Assembly: GCA_030613125.1 (NCBI GenBank)
Contig: JAUWMO010000016.1
Location: 1 to 20,333, forward strand
Source of the DNA: Bacteroidota bacterium
GTDB taxonomy: Bacteria; Bacteroidota; Bacteroidia; Bacteroidales; VadinHA17
DNA length: 20,333 bases
Direction: 5' to 3'
Shown here: positions 1-8,525 of the stretch, in pieces
How positions within the stretch are numbered: the first letter of the stretch is position 1
How the letters are laid out: the number at the start of each line of letters is the position of its first letter
Notes under the pieces: model-generated
Database searches by the model: none
The model's input: the letters and a program-made list of their open reading frames with translations, nothing else
What the model was told of the DNA's origin: nothing
Program-made: the position numbers and the translations under genes

Positions 1-113
1 ATATTTAGATGTTGGACACCAAAATAAACCGAATCAGCACCCCCTTGAATTGCTGCTATTAGCGATTCAAAAGAGCCAACAGGAGCCATAATTTCTATTT
101 CCTCTCTTACCAT
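1..113 (-). CDS. Peptidase U32 family protein, N-terminal fragment (runs off the window)
   Basis: Only about 37 N-terminal residues are visible, starting MVREEIEIMAPVGS and continuing through FESLIAAIQGGADSVYFG. The pattern E-(L/I)-x-APxGSFESLxAAIQGGADxVYFG is the conserved opening of the U32 peptidase/collagenase-like family, whose bacterial members include the rRNA/tRNA hydroxylation factors RlhA and TrhP. It is the first beta-alpha unit of a TIM-barrel-like fold. The ATG at 111-113 is chosen because an in-frame TAA lies just upstream (127-129). A second Met at residue 9 is possible but would remove the first residues of the conserved strand. The gene follows the histidine kinase stop codon by 5 bases, so the two are probably co-transcribed. 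Family is confident; which U32 subfamily it belongs to cannot be told from this fragment. Confidence 0.85.
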   Translation of the reverse strand, partial: MVREEIEIMAPVGSFESLIAAIQGGADSVYFGVQHLN

Positions 114-118
114 TCTTT

Positions 119-1270
119 CTATTTGTTAAGGACAATACGAAAAGTAGTTCCCTTGTTAATTTCCGAATGTTTTATAAATATTTTACCATCATGGTATATT
201 TCTATGATACGTTTTGAAAGAGAAAGCCCCAATCCCCAACCTCTTTCTTTGGTTGTATATCCCGGCTTAAAAACTGTTTTGAATTTTGATTTATGAATTC
301 CCTTACCAGTATCTTTAAAATCAATGAATAATACCTGTGTATTATCGATTAGCATAATTTCAATAGTGCCTTGCCCTTGCATTGCATCAATTGCATTCTT
401 AGCAAGATTTTCTATCACCCATTCAAATAAAACTGAATTTAATGGAACACGTATTTCATCATTTTCCGAATAATTAAACAAAAAATTTACTTTCTTTGAA
501 GATCTTGTTTTAATATAGTTTATTGTATTAAGAATTACCGGAATTATATTTGAAACAACAAGTTCAGGTTTTCCGCCAACTTTAGAAAATCTTTCCGTAA
601 TTTTTTCAAGTCTTCCTACATCTTTCTTAAACTCTGATATCAAATCAGGATCAATTTTTTTCATATTTAATACATCTATCCAGCCTATCAGAGAAGATGT
701 TGGTGTTCCAAGCTGATGGGCGGTTTCTTTTGATAAACCAACCCATACTTTGTTTTGTTCAAATTTTCGAGAACTGTTGAATGCCAGATAAGCAACCAGG
801 ATGAATAATATGATTACAGCAAGCTGAACATAAGGAAAATACGTAAGTTTTGTAAGAATAAGGGAATCTTTATAGTATATTAAATTTTTAGTTGTGTCTC
901 CTAATAATATTTCTATTGGTTCATGTTCTGATTTCATTTTTTCCAGCAGCCTTTTCAGATATTTTGGATGCTTCAATCTGTGATTGTCAATATTTCTTGT
1001 GGATATAGTATCCCCGGCTTCATCAACAAGAATCACAGGAACAGTATTGTTATTTTCAATTACCTGGAATAAAAAATCAATATTCATCTGCGGATCATCC
1101 AGTTCAATAAGCTGTTTTGTAGCATTGGCCCACAATTCAACTTTTTTCCTTTCTTCTGATTTTAACTCCTTTACCAGATTATGAGTATACCATAGTGATG
1201 AAATTCCTATGATCACAGCAATTATGAACAAAAATAATTTCCACTGTATTTTGCGGGTGTAACTATTCAA
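119..1270 (-). CDS. Membrane sensor histidine kinase (HisKA-like plus HATPase)
   Basis: A 383-residue inner-membrane sensor kinase. One transmembrane segment spans about residues 11-28 and a second about 147-164, enclosing a ~115-residue periplasmic sensing region with no domain I recognise. The phospho-acceptor is His185 in ETAHQLGTPTSSLIGW, a version of the H-box common in Bacteroidota. The ATPase domain has its N-box at 287-296 (ENLAKNAIDAM), G1 at about 320-324 (DTGKG), an F-box-like FKPGYTT and G2 at 344-348 (GWGLG), so the catalytic core looks complete. The start is TTG (1268-1270): an in-frame TAA lies directly upstream, and the next Met (residue 62) would lose the first membrane segment. 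It lies 36 bases after the AsmA-like gene. No response regulator is in the window, so its partner is elsewhere or outside the edge. Confidence 0.9.
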   Translation of the reverse strand: MNSYTRKIQWKLFLFIIAVIIGISSLWYTHNLVKELKSEERKKVELWANATKQLIELDDPQMNIDFLFQVIENNNTVPVILVDEAGDTISTRNIDNHRLKHPKYLKRLLEKMKSEHEPIEILLGDTTKNLIYYKDSLILTKLTYFPYVQLAVIILFILVAYLAFNSSRKFEQNKVWVGLSKETAHQLGTPTSSLIGWIDVLNMKKIDPDLISEFKKDVGRLEKITERFSKVGGKPELVVSNIIPVILNTINYIKTRSSKKVNFLFNYSENDEIRVPLNSVLFEWVIENLAKNAIDAMQGQGTIEIMLIDNTQVLFIDFKDTGKGIHKSKFKTVFKPGYTTKERGWGLGLSLSKRIIEIYHDGKIFIKHSEINKGTTFRIVLNK

Positions 1271-1301
1271 ATTTTAATAATTATTTTGTTTGCGTGACTG
1301 A

Positions 1302-1309
1302 CAAAATTA
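1302..1309 (-). promoter_or_regulatory. Possible -7 element upstream of the histidine kinase
   Basis: Read on the minus strand the site is TAATTTTG, an exact match to the Bacteroidota -7 consensus TAnnTTTG. It overlaps the stop codon of the AsmA-like gene and lies about 30 bases before the TTG start of the kinase. I see no convincing TTG at -33, so this may be a weak internal promoter or a chance match in AT-rich DNA. Confidence 0.3.
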
Positions 1310-3949
1310 GTAAATACCTGTTTTTATTTTTGTTGAGTCCTTCTTCTCCTCATCTTCTTCCCATAAAATATTAAATTTTGTACTTTTTCCGGGGGAAGAG
1401 TCTGTAGATTGGCTTTTATTTTCATCCCATTCAATAAGGAACTTTTTCATTTCATTTTTGGATGGTAAACTGACTGAATCCTTTCTGATAAGATCAAACT
1501 CTTCCTGAAATATCTTTTTCAGATCCCTGCCCTGTTTTTTCAGATTTTCCTTTACCGACCTGGTCATTTCTTTGCTGTCGTATGAGACTTTAATATTTTC
1601 AGGAGAACCGACAATTTTAATAGGAATAGTTTTACTCAATCCGTCATCTTCAATAATTCCGAATTCCTGATTTTCTTTCTTTGCTCGGCCAGCTTTAGAA
1701 GCAAGTATTTCAGATAGTAAAATTCGGAATTTGTAATTAAAGTGATTATTAAAATGATGTGTTCCGGAGGCTAATAAATTAAATGCAGAAGTGTGAATTT
1801 CCATTTGTGGAATAGTTATTAATTCATCTTTGATATAGATTTCATTCGTCAGTTCAGAAAAACTAATATTTTCAAGTTCTTCAACTGCTATAAATTTTGA
1901 AAGACTTTGAATGGGTTCAAATTGGATCAACTGACCATTTTCAATAACAAAATTACTTTCGGCAATTATACTTTTACTTAAAATTTTGAGACTGTTTGTC
2001 CATTCGGAATAAAAATTGACTTCTCCGGAGATTTTACCTTTCAAATTATCATTAATAATAAATTTCTGTCCAAAATTATTTAACTGGTAGAAAAGCTCTC
2101 GTATATCAATATTTTCAAGATTACTATGCACTTGCAAGAGGAATAAATTATCAGGCTTTTGAAATACAACACTATTGCCTGTAACATTTCCTCCCATAGC
2201 ATTAAAAGAAACAGAATCAATAAAAAGTGCACCCGGTTCATAAAAGAGTACACTCCGTAAATTTTCGGAAAAAAAATTATTAAACGAAAATTTTCTTACG
2301 TCTACCTGAATTTGGGCAATAAAGTATTCGGGAAACCTGATCTTAGCCAATGCAGAAGATTCTTTAACCGGATTTTTTTTCTTTGAGAGCAGTTTGGTTA
2401 GATCAAACTCTGGTGAATAAAGATTTCCTTTTATTGTAACTGGTTTTTTCTTTCCGTTCAAGTATGATAAAATATTACGAACTTCCCCTGTAATAGAAAC
2501 AGGATTATCATTAATCATAATAGAAAAATCATCTAACCAGACATGCTTGCCAAGCATAACACTTCCTGAGGCTGAAGAATAAACTATAGGGCTTTTTGTC
2601 GATTTAAATTCTACATTTTTAAATTCCAGGTGGCCTACAAGCCCTGTTTTCTCAAGATCATTTAGAGTAAATTTGCGAAAATCCTCAATCCGACCTGAGA
2701 ATTTAACGTTAGCTCGTACAGAACCTTTAAGTATATCCAATGTGCCGGAAGGGAGCAACTTATCAAGCCCATCCAGGATAATATTACCAGCCAATGATAA
2801 TTGCATTTCTGGATTTTGAAGGTTATTAAGTTGATATTTCCCGATGATTTTTTCTTTCTTATATAAAGCTGAAAAACTATTGATTTGGATTGTGGTACTT
2901 GACGAATTATTTGATTCTCCGTTACTAAAACTACCAGATAACAAAATATCAGAAAACAGCAGGTTTGTTTTGGCGTCCCTGAATGATCCCTGACGGAGTT
3001 TGAAATCTGCCTGAAGATGAGGGAAATTACCATTACCCAAATTTCCATTGATTGTTCCGTTAAATGATAATTTACCTTTACTTTTAAAACGATTAAGCTT
3101 CATTCTTTGGAATTCTGGTAAGACATTTACAAGGTTTTGGCTACTGTTATTTATGCTTTGAAATGCAAGGTCCAAAAAAATGTCATTCCCTGCATTCAGA
3201 TTTCCCGAAACATCTATGGTTAAACCCGAATAGTTAATTTTCCCTGCTGAGATGGTATAATTTTTATTCTTGCCATTAAGTTCAATATTTGTTGTTAAAG
3301 ACTGATTAATAAGAAGAGTCTTGTTTTTACTTATCAACTCATTAAAAAAAATATTACTGCGGAATCTGACTATTGAGTTTTCATTTCTGAAGGTTATTTT
3401 AAGATCTCTTAAGGTTCCATTAAAAGCTGTATTATTCAATAAATCATGATAACTGACCCGGATATTTTTTAATATAAGGTTGTTAATATCAAACGATAAA
3501 CCTTTGGAATTAATATCATCCGAAGGTTTAAAAATCTGATAATTTTCCCCTTTGTTTTTATCAATTTTAATATGTAATTCAGCATCACTCAGAATCACAC
3601 TGTTAAAAGCCGCCTTTTTTTTCAACAATCCAATCAAATTTAGTTTGAAGAAAATATTATCGGCATGTAATAAGGTATCGCTGTTTATTTCATCAAATTG
3701 TTCAGACTTAAAACTCTTTGCAGAAAAAATTGTAACCTTATTAAAATTGGCAGTTACTTTAGGGAAATGACGAATTATGCCAAAGGATATTTCTTCAACA
3801 TCAACCAGGGTAGTAAGTTGATTATTCAACTCCTGAACGAGGATTTGTTTTAATTGTTCTTTTTGAGTTTGAAGAATAATCATTCCGGTTCCTGTGATTA
3901 TCAGGAACAGAAACAAAAGAAAAATAATGACTCGTTTTATAATTTTCAT
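1307..3949 (-). CDS. AsmA-like envelope protein
   Basis: An 880-residue protein with an N-terminal membrane anchor (about residues 7-27) followed by a very long, polar, beta-strand-rich region and a C-terminal AsmA_2-like part (about 600-790; e.g. SVSFNAMGGNVTGNS, then the IENGQLIQFEPIQSLSKF region). This layout is that of AsmA-family proteins, which form periplasm-spanning beta-taco bridges related to TamB and YhdP and take part in lipid transport or outer-membrane homeostasis. The last ~60 residues are highly charged and probably disordered (EEDEEKKDSTK). The ATG start at 3947-3949 gives a good anchor sequence. Placement next to a histidine kinase does not by itself define its role. Family placement is fairly secure; the exact cargo is unknown. 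Confidence 0.82.
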   Translation of the reverse strand: MKIIKRVIIFLLFLFLIITGTGMIILQTQKEQLKQILVQELNNQLTTLVDVEEISFGIIRHFPKVTANFNKVTIFSAKSFKSEQFDEINSDTLLHADNIFFKLNLIGLLKKKAAFNSVILSDAELHIKIDKNKGENYQIFKPSDDINSKGLSFDINNLILKNIRVSYHDLLNNTAFNGTLRDLKITFRNENSIVRFRSNIFFNELISKNKTLLINQSLTTNIELNGKNKNYTISAGKINYSGLTIDVSGNLNAGNDIFLDLAFQSINNSSQNLVNVLPEFQRMKLNRFKSKGKLSFNGTINGNLGNGNFPHLQADFKLRQGSFRDAKTNLLFSDILLSGSFSNGESNNSSSTTIQINSFSALYKKEKIIGKYQLNNLQNPEMQLSLAGNIILDGLDKLLPSGTLDILKGSVRANVKFSGRIEDFRKFTLNDLEKTGLVGHLEFKNVEFKSTKSPIVYSSASGSVMLGKHVWLDDFSIMINDNPVSITGEVRNILSYLNGKKKPVTIKGNLYSPEFDLTKLLSKKKNPVKESSALAKIRFPEYFIAQIQVDVRKFSFNNFFSENLRSVLFYEPGALFIDSVSFNAMGGNVTGNSVVFQKPDNLFLLQVHSNLENIDIRELFYQLNNFGQKFIINDNLKGKISGEVNFYSEWTNSLKILSKSIIAESNFVIENGQLIQFEPIQSLSKFIAVEELENISFSELTNEIYIKDELITIPQMEIHTSAFNLLASGTHHFNNHFNYKFRILLSEILASKAGRAKKENQEFGIIEDDGLSKTIPIKIVGSPENIKVSYDSKEMTRSVKENLKKQGRDLKKIFQEEFDLIRKDSVSLPSKNEMKKFLIEWDENKSQSTDSSPGKSTKFNILWEEDEEKKDSTKIKTGIY

Positions 3950-3996
3950 TTAGCTTCTGCCAATCCGGAAAAAATAGTTTAATTTGAATTAGAAAG

Positions 3997-4015
3997 CCAC
4001 CTTCTTAGAGGGTGG
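3997..4015. terminator. Hairpin in the spacer between pepE and the AsmA-like gene
   Basis: A 19-base hairpin has an 8-bp stem (one G-T pair, CCACCTTC pairing with the segment ending GGGTGG) and a 3-base TTA loop. On the minus strand it follows pepE by about 70 bases. The bases after it (CTTTCTAATT) form only a poor T-tract, so it could be an attenuator or RNA-stabilising stem rather than a full intrinsic terminator. Confidence 0.4.
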
Positions 4016-4082
4016 ATATTTACTATTTTTTTCAGTAGCGGTTTAGGAGGATCTGTAAAATTGTAAATAAACAGTTAATATT

Positions 4083-4793
4083 CTATTCATCAAGTAAAAA
4101 GCCAAGGTCTGAATTTGGATCAACCTCAACTGGTGTAGTATCAAATTTAAAAATTCTTGCCTTTCCGGGACCAATGAGCTTAAGGCGGTTTCCATCTAAT
4201 AACAACATTGTTCCCTCTCTTAAACCAACAACATAAATGTTCCTGTTTATTTCAAGAAATTCTTCAATTCGCATTTCCCGTGTTTCACCGGCATGACCAT
4301 CAGGATTAGCATCGAGATAATGAGGATTTATCTGGAAAGGGACCAGGTTTAATACAGAAAAATTATCAGGTTGTACTATTGGCATGTCGTTAGTGGTTCT
4401 GATGCTGGGACAGGCCACATTGGATCCGGCACTCCATCCAATATACGGGGTTCCTTTATTGACTTTATTAATAATTACATCTATTAATTTTTTGTCTTGC
4501 ATCATTTTAGTTAATTGCCAGGTATTTCCTCCTCCAATAACAATGGCTTCAGCTTCTTCCACTGCCTGAACAGGATCAAGGAAACGGTGAATAGATCTGA
4601 TTTCATGTCCTAATTCGAGAAATCTTTCCTGAACCTTTTTTTCATAATCGTCAAATGAAAAGGTAACAGCAGCATAAGGAATAAATAAACATGTGGTTTT
4701 ATCCTTACCTAAGAAATCCCTGATCTGTTCCTTAGGATGATACAGGTACTCTTCCCCGGCATTTGTTGAATTGCTGATCAATAGTAATTTCAT
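4083..4793 (-). CDS. pepE: Dipeptidase E (alpha-aspartyl dipeptidase, peptidase family S51)
   Basis: A 236-residue cytoplasmic serine peptidase that hydrolyses dipeptides with N-terminal aspartate; the E. coli and Salmonella enzymes are about 229 residues. The opening MKLLLISNST, the glycine turn VIGGGNTWQL (85-94) and the nucleophile elbow YIGWSAGSN are all family hallmarks. The predicted catalytic residues Ser121, Asp136 (RTTNDMPIV) and His158 (INPHY) sit one residue off the Ser120/Asp135/His157 triad of the Salmonella enzyme, so the active site is intact. GHAGETRE (166-173) is also conserved. It follows the TPR-SpoIIE gene by 38 bases with no obvious promoter between them, which suggests read-through. 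Nothing in the sequence ties its metabolic role to that phosphatase. Confidence 0.95.
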   Translation of the reverse strand: MKLLLISNSTNAGEEYLYHPKEQIRDFLGKDKTTCLFIPYAAVTFSFDDYEKKVQERFLELGHEIRSIHRFLDPVQAVEEAEAIVIGGGNTWQLTKMMQDKKLIDVIINKVNKGTPYIGWSAGSNVACPSIRTTNDMPIVQPDNFSVLNLVPFQINPHYLDANPDGHAGETREMRIEEFLEINRNIYVVGLREGTMLLLDGNRLKLIGPGKARIFKFDTTPVEVDPNSDLGFLLDE

Positions 4794-4831
4794 AAGATAA
4801 TAGTATTTATTAAAAATGTTTCAAGCTGAGA

Positions 4832-7168
4832 TTAAATAATATGAATTCCAATTACAAGTATATCATCAATTTGTTCATTTCCCCCCTTCCATTCAATAAA
4901 AGCATTGTCGAGGACCTCTACTTGTTTATTCGTATTTTCTTTATGAATACTTAAAAGAAGTTCTTTTTGTCTTTTATACATAAATTTTTTGTCCATGGGT
5001 CCGCCAAACTGGTCGGCAAACCCATCGGTAAATAGATATATCATATCATCTTTTTCAATACGGATTTCATTATCTGTATATTTTCTGTCTGGAAATTCCC
5101 GGAATGAGCCGATTGATAATTTATTTGCCTTAAATTCTGCTAACTCTCCTTTTCTGATTATCCATAATGGATTATATGCCCCGGAATATTCCAATAGCAT
5201 ATTTTTTTCATCAATCCGGCATAATGCAAGGTCCATACTGTCCCTGAGAGCTTCCTGCTCATATCCTTTGTACATACGTTCACTAAAAGCTATGTTCAAT
5301 TCATTCAGGATCTCATGGGGTTTAATCCCGGGATTTTCTTTTAAAATAGTATTAAGAAGGTTATATCCCAGTAAGGAAATAAAAGCGCCAGGTACGCCAT
5401 GTCCTGTGGCATCAACAGCAGCAACATAGGAGTAGCGGCTATCTTTTCCAAACCAGTAAAAATCACCGCTGACAATATCTTTTGGCCGATAGTAAATAAA
5501 CGAATCCGGATATATTTCTTTTATATAATCGAGATGGGGTAGCAGTGCATTCTGAATATTCTTTGCATATCTGATGCTGGCTGTTATCTCTTTGTTCTTA
5601 TCTTCTATCTCTTCTTTTTGGTGGTTTAAGATTAAGTTAGCCTTTTGTTTTTGTTTGAAACTTCTGTATATAGCCAGAGCCAGAAAAAATACTAAAGCAA
5701 AACCAATGATAAGAGCATTTCTTTGAAAATTTCTTTGTTTGATCTCGGCTTCTTTTTTCCCCAGTTCAACGTCTTTAAGTTGCAGTTCTTTTTCTTTCTT
5801 TTCACTCTGGTATTTTGTCTCAAGTTCAGCAAACCGGTTGTGCCTTTCAATTTTATTTAAGGAATCCTTAATTTCCTGAGAATAATGATAGTTTTGATAT
5901 GCCTGTTTAAAGTCTCCTGTTTTTTGATAATTGCTGGCGAGAGAAAGATAATTACCTTGTACAATGGTTGGGAAATTATGAGTTTCACAAATTTCAAGGC
6001 TTTTTTGATGATAGGTGATGCTTTGGGAATAATCCTCTAACTGGTAATAAACTTTTCCGAGTGAAAGAAGATTTACTGCCATCCCATGAACATTCTCCAA
6101 TTCCTGATTAATTTCCAATGCTTGTTTAAAGTAATCCAGAGAAGTATTAGATTGTTTTTTTTTGATATTTAATTCCCCGAGATAATTTAGTGTAATTGCA
6201 ATTGCTGATTTGTCTTCAAGGGCTTCCTCTATGGAAAGTGCATCGAGAAAATAATTTTCGGCTTCAGAAAGGTTGTCTGTTAACATTTTTATTTTTCCAA
6301 GATTTCTTAGGGAAAAGGCCATTCCATTTCGATCTTCCCTGGCTTTTTGAATATCAAGGGCTTTAAAATAATATTTTTCAGCCTGTGCATAGTTCTCAAA
6401 CCTTTGATATATTTCACCGATGTTATGAAAAGATGTGGCCATAAACTGGTCGTTATTTAGTTCAATCCAAATTGTAGACGCCTCAAGGTAGAATTGTAAT
6501 GCTTTTTCATAGTCTGCCCATATAACATATATTTCACCAAGATTGTTAAGACTATTGGCCATTCCCATCTTATCATTCAGATCTTTTTTCATATCGTATG
6601 ACTGCTGATAATTTAAAATAGCATTAGGATAGTCACCTCTGAATTTATATATTTCTCCTATATTATTAAGTGTATTAGCAACTCCCTGTAAGTCACCTAA
6701 TTCTTTCTTAATCTGCATTGATCTCTGATAAAAGTTCAATGCTTTTTCATAGTTGCCCAACCGGCTGTTTATAACACCAATATTATTATACCCTCCTGCA
6801 ATGCCTTTGAGATTTCCGGTTTTTTCATTTATCTCGATGGAATTCAGATAATAAGTCTCGGCTTTTCTATATTCACCCATATAGAAAAGTAAATTTCCTA
6901 AATTTTTGACTGCTGTAGCTTTCTCTTCTGGTTTATTCAATTCATCTGCCAGGGAAATAGCTTCATTGGCATATTTCATGCAAAGATCCCCGTCAACAAC
7001 CATATATTGTCTGGTTAATTGATGTAATATCTGGATTTTATCAGTTTTATTTGCAGATTTTAGCAAATTCAACAAACTATCCGCCTGATCCTGAGCATAA
7101 AAGGTTAAGGTGCTCATGATTAAGATGCTTACTAAGAAGATGTTCTTTTTGGAAATCATATAGGTCAA
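4832..7168 (-). CDS. TPR sensor with C-terminal SpoIIE-type protein phosphatase
   Basis: A 778-residue exported/membrane signalling protein. A signal peptide (cleavage near Ala25, FYA|QDQ) leads into about nine tetratricopeptide repeats of ~40 residues between roughly 85 and 440, with repeated LNNIGEIY-type helices. A charged coiled coil (about 440-480) precedes a transmembrane helix at about 485-501, then a second linker coil (about 505-540). The cytoplasmic SpoIIE/PP2C domain (about 555-778) carries the metal-binding motifs VSGDFYWF (Asp569), VDATGHGVPGAF (Asp586), LFTDGFADQ (Asp715) and QIDDILV (Asp768/769), so catalysis is predicted. Such phosphatases usually act on anti-anti-sigma (STAS) partners in a switch, but none is encoded here. 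Met4 is an alternative start. A good TAnnTTTG promoter lies just upstream. Confidence 0.93.
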   Translation of the reverse strand: MTYMISKKNIFLVSILIMSTLTFYAQDQADSLLNLLKSANKTDKIQILHQLTRQYMVVDGDLCMKYANEAISLADELNKPEEKATAVKNLGNLLFYMGEYRKAETYYLNSIEINEKTGNLKGIAGGYNNIGVINSRLGNYEKALNFYQRSMQIKKELGDLQGVANTLNNIGEIYKFRGDYPNAILNYQQSYDMKKDLNDKMGMANSLNNLGEIYVIWADYEKALQFYLEASTIWIELNNDQFMATSFHNIGEIYQRFENYAQAEKYYFKALDIQKAREDRNGMAFSLRNLGKIKMLTDNLSEAENYFLDALSIEEALEDKSAIAITLNYLGELNIKKKQSNTSLDYFKQALEINQELENVHGMAVNLLSLGKVYYQLEDYSQSITYHQKSLEICETHNFPTIVQGNYLSLASNYQKTGDFKQAYQNYHYSQEIKDSLNKIERHNRFAELETKYQSEKKEKELQLKDVELGKKEAEIKQRNFQRNALIIGFALVFFLALAIYRSFKQKQKANLILNHQKEEIEDKNKEITASIRYAKNIQNALLPHLDYIKEIYPDSFIYYRPKDIVSGDFYWFGKDSRYSYVAAVDATGHGVPGAFISLLGYNLLNTILKENPGIKPHEILNELNIAFSERMYKGYEQEALRDSMDLALCRIDEKNMLLEYSGAYNPLWIIRKGELAEFKANKLSIGSFREFPDRKYTDNEIRIEKDDMIYLFTDGFADQFGGPMDKKFMYKRQKELLLSIHKENTNKQVEVLDNAFIEWKGGNEQIDDILVIGIHII

Positions 7169-7215
7169 TCCACGTATATCATTAAAAGCTTTTAAAGATA
7201 TGAAACCTCAATGTA

Positions 7216-7243
7216 CAAAAGTACACAAAATTTGAAAATCAAA
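7216..7243 (-). promoter_or_regulatory. Bacteroidota-type promoter for the TPR-SpoIIE gene
   Basis: On the minus strand there is TTTG (7240-7243), 16 bases, then TACTTTTG (7216-7223), an exact TAnnTTTG match at close to normal spacing. The predicted transcript would begin about 40 bases ahead of the start codon. The -7 box is part of a small palindrome, TGTAC-AAAA-GTACA. Confidence 0.6.
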
Positions 7244-7252
7244 GGTTTATGG

Positions 7253-7267
7253 ATTAGCTACGCTAAT
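7253..7267. repeat. Short perfect hairpin ATTAGC-TAC-GCTAAT
   Basis: A 6-bp perfect stem with a 3-base loop lies between the lipoprotein gene and the TPR-SpoIIE gene, about 10 bases upstream of the latter's -33 element. No T-tract follows on the minus strand, so it is not a classical terminator. The 3-base loop resembles the arms of the three-way-junction repeats elsewhere in this window, but the outer stem is missing. Confidence 0.35.
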
Positions 7268-7313
7268 GATGTATAATCTGACTTTTGAGACAGCCCTTTG
7301 AGCCTATTATTTT

Positions 7314-8384
7314 CTAAAATCCGATCGTGAGGTTATTTACGTCAACCGGTGCCCAGGGTTGAAGCCCTGTCATATCTATAAATTCAGGTGTAAATCCGGG
7401 AACCTGAGGAATATCTGTTCCATTGGATACAAATCCTTGTGGGCCCACAAAATAAGCTACCCCCCTTGCAGTGTAAATGTAATTTTCAATAATGGATGGC
7501 GTAACATCATTATATACTGTTACAATTTCTTCTTCCAGGACTTTATCCATTGAGTATTCATCCCAAATGAACGGCATTTCATCGTTAGTCAGGCTTATTG
7601 GAGGCAGAGCAACTTTTGCAACAGCAATATCAAGCCTGGTATTATTTTTAGCACGGAAAGTCCATGCCCTTCCACCTACATAGTTTGGATCAACAAGATA
7701 AGCGTAAGGATGAATTGTATTACCATAAATATGAACTACATCACCTTTCTGACCTGCAAACATTTTAAGTTTGTTCATGAATTTTACTGAAGTAGAATCC
7801 ATTCCGGTAATCATTACAAGCATGGTTTTATCGAAAATTGGATCAGAATAATTGTAGTCAACCCTGATAATAGATCTTCGTAAAACCAGTGATTGAAAAT
7901 TCATGGCTTTTGGCTGCAAAAAAGCAATTACCTTTAAAGGATTCAAATTCCAATAAAGCAAAAGTGCCTTTCCTTCAATTTCATCAGTTATGGTCATTTC
8001 ATAATCCCAGGTTTCATTCTCAAAGCTGACTTGTTCTCTTACTACTACATTTTTTGTCCGGTTATCCTGATCGCTGATATATGAAAAACTCATAGCACGA
8101 TCAATACTATAGTCATTTATATTCCATAATGATTTATTTATCAGCTCTGAAGAATATTCACCAACGAATATAAGGGTCCTTAAACGTTGATAAAGATCTT
8201 TTCCTGAATCAATAGTATCATTTAAAATCAAGGCTTTTTTGTCAAGATCTGGAATACTTATCGCATCAGACAAATTTATACCGATATTATCAGGAACAAT
8301 ATCGCCACCCTTATTTTTCTGACATGAAATATAGAATAATCCTGTAAGTAATAATGATATTAAAACATATGCAGTGTTTTTCAT
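7314..8384 (-). CDS. Hypothetical lipoprotein
   Basis: A 356-residue protein I do not recognise. The N-terminus is a type II signal peptide with lipobox FYISC, acylated at Cys21, followed by a short polar linker (QKNKGGD), so it should be a surface or periplasmic lipoprotein. The rest has no Cys and no further membrane segment, and looks like a mixed, beta-rich globular domain. Residues around 104-160 read like alternating strands (VREQVSFENETWDYEMTI). It is flanked by spacers of about 140 bases on both sides, so it is probably monocistronic. Neighbours give no functional clue. The reading frame, codon use and lipobox make it a real gene; the function is open. Confidence 0.8.
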   Translation of the reverse strand: MKNTAYVLISLLLTGLFYISCQKNKGGDIVPDNIGINLSDAISIPDLDKKALILNDTIDSGKDLYQRLRTLIFVGEYSSELINKSLWNINDYSIDRAMSFSYISDQDNRTKNVVVREQVSFENETWDYEMTITDEIEGKALLLYWNLNPLKVIAFLQPKAMNFQSLVLRRSIIRVDYNYSDPIFDKTMLVMITGMDSTSVKFMNKLKMFAGQKGDVVHIYGNTIHPYAYLVDPNYVGGRAWTFRAKNNTRLDIAVAKVALPPISLTNDEMPFIWDEYSMDKVLEEEIVTVYNDVTPSIIENYIYTARGVAYFVGPQGFVSNGTDIPQVPGFTPEFIDMTGLQPWAPVDVNNLTIGF

Positions 8385-8525
8385 GATTATAAGGTTTGGT
8401 ACAGATATTTATTATTACGTATCTGAAAACAAAAGGTTTCCGGCTGGATAATAGGATAAACCTATAATAATAAGAAATGTATGTTGTATTGAATTAAGGG
8501 TAAAATAACATATGAGAAAATGCTC

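Noticed and set aside
4989..5429. Plus-strand open frame of 146 codons
   Set aside because: Antisense shadow of the SpoIIE phosphatase domain, whose catalytic motifs are encoded on the minus strand.
119..7168. Histidine kinase and SpoIIE phosphatase as one signalling system
   Set aside because: They are separated by AsmA-like and pepE genes and share no motif-level link such as a receiver domain, so a joint pathway is unsupported.
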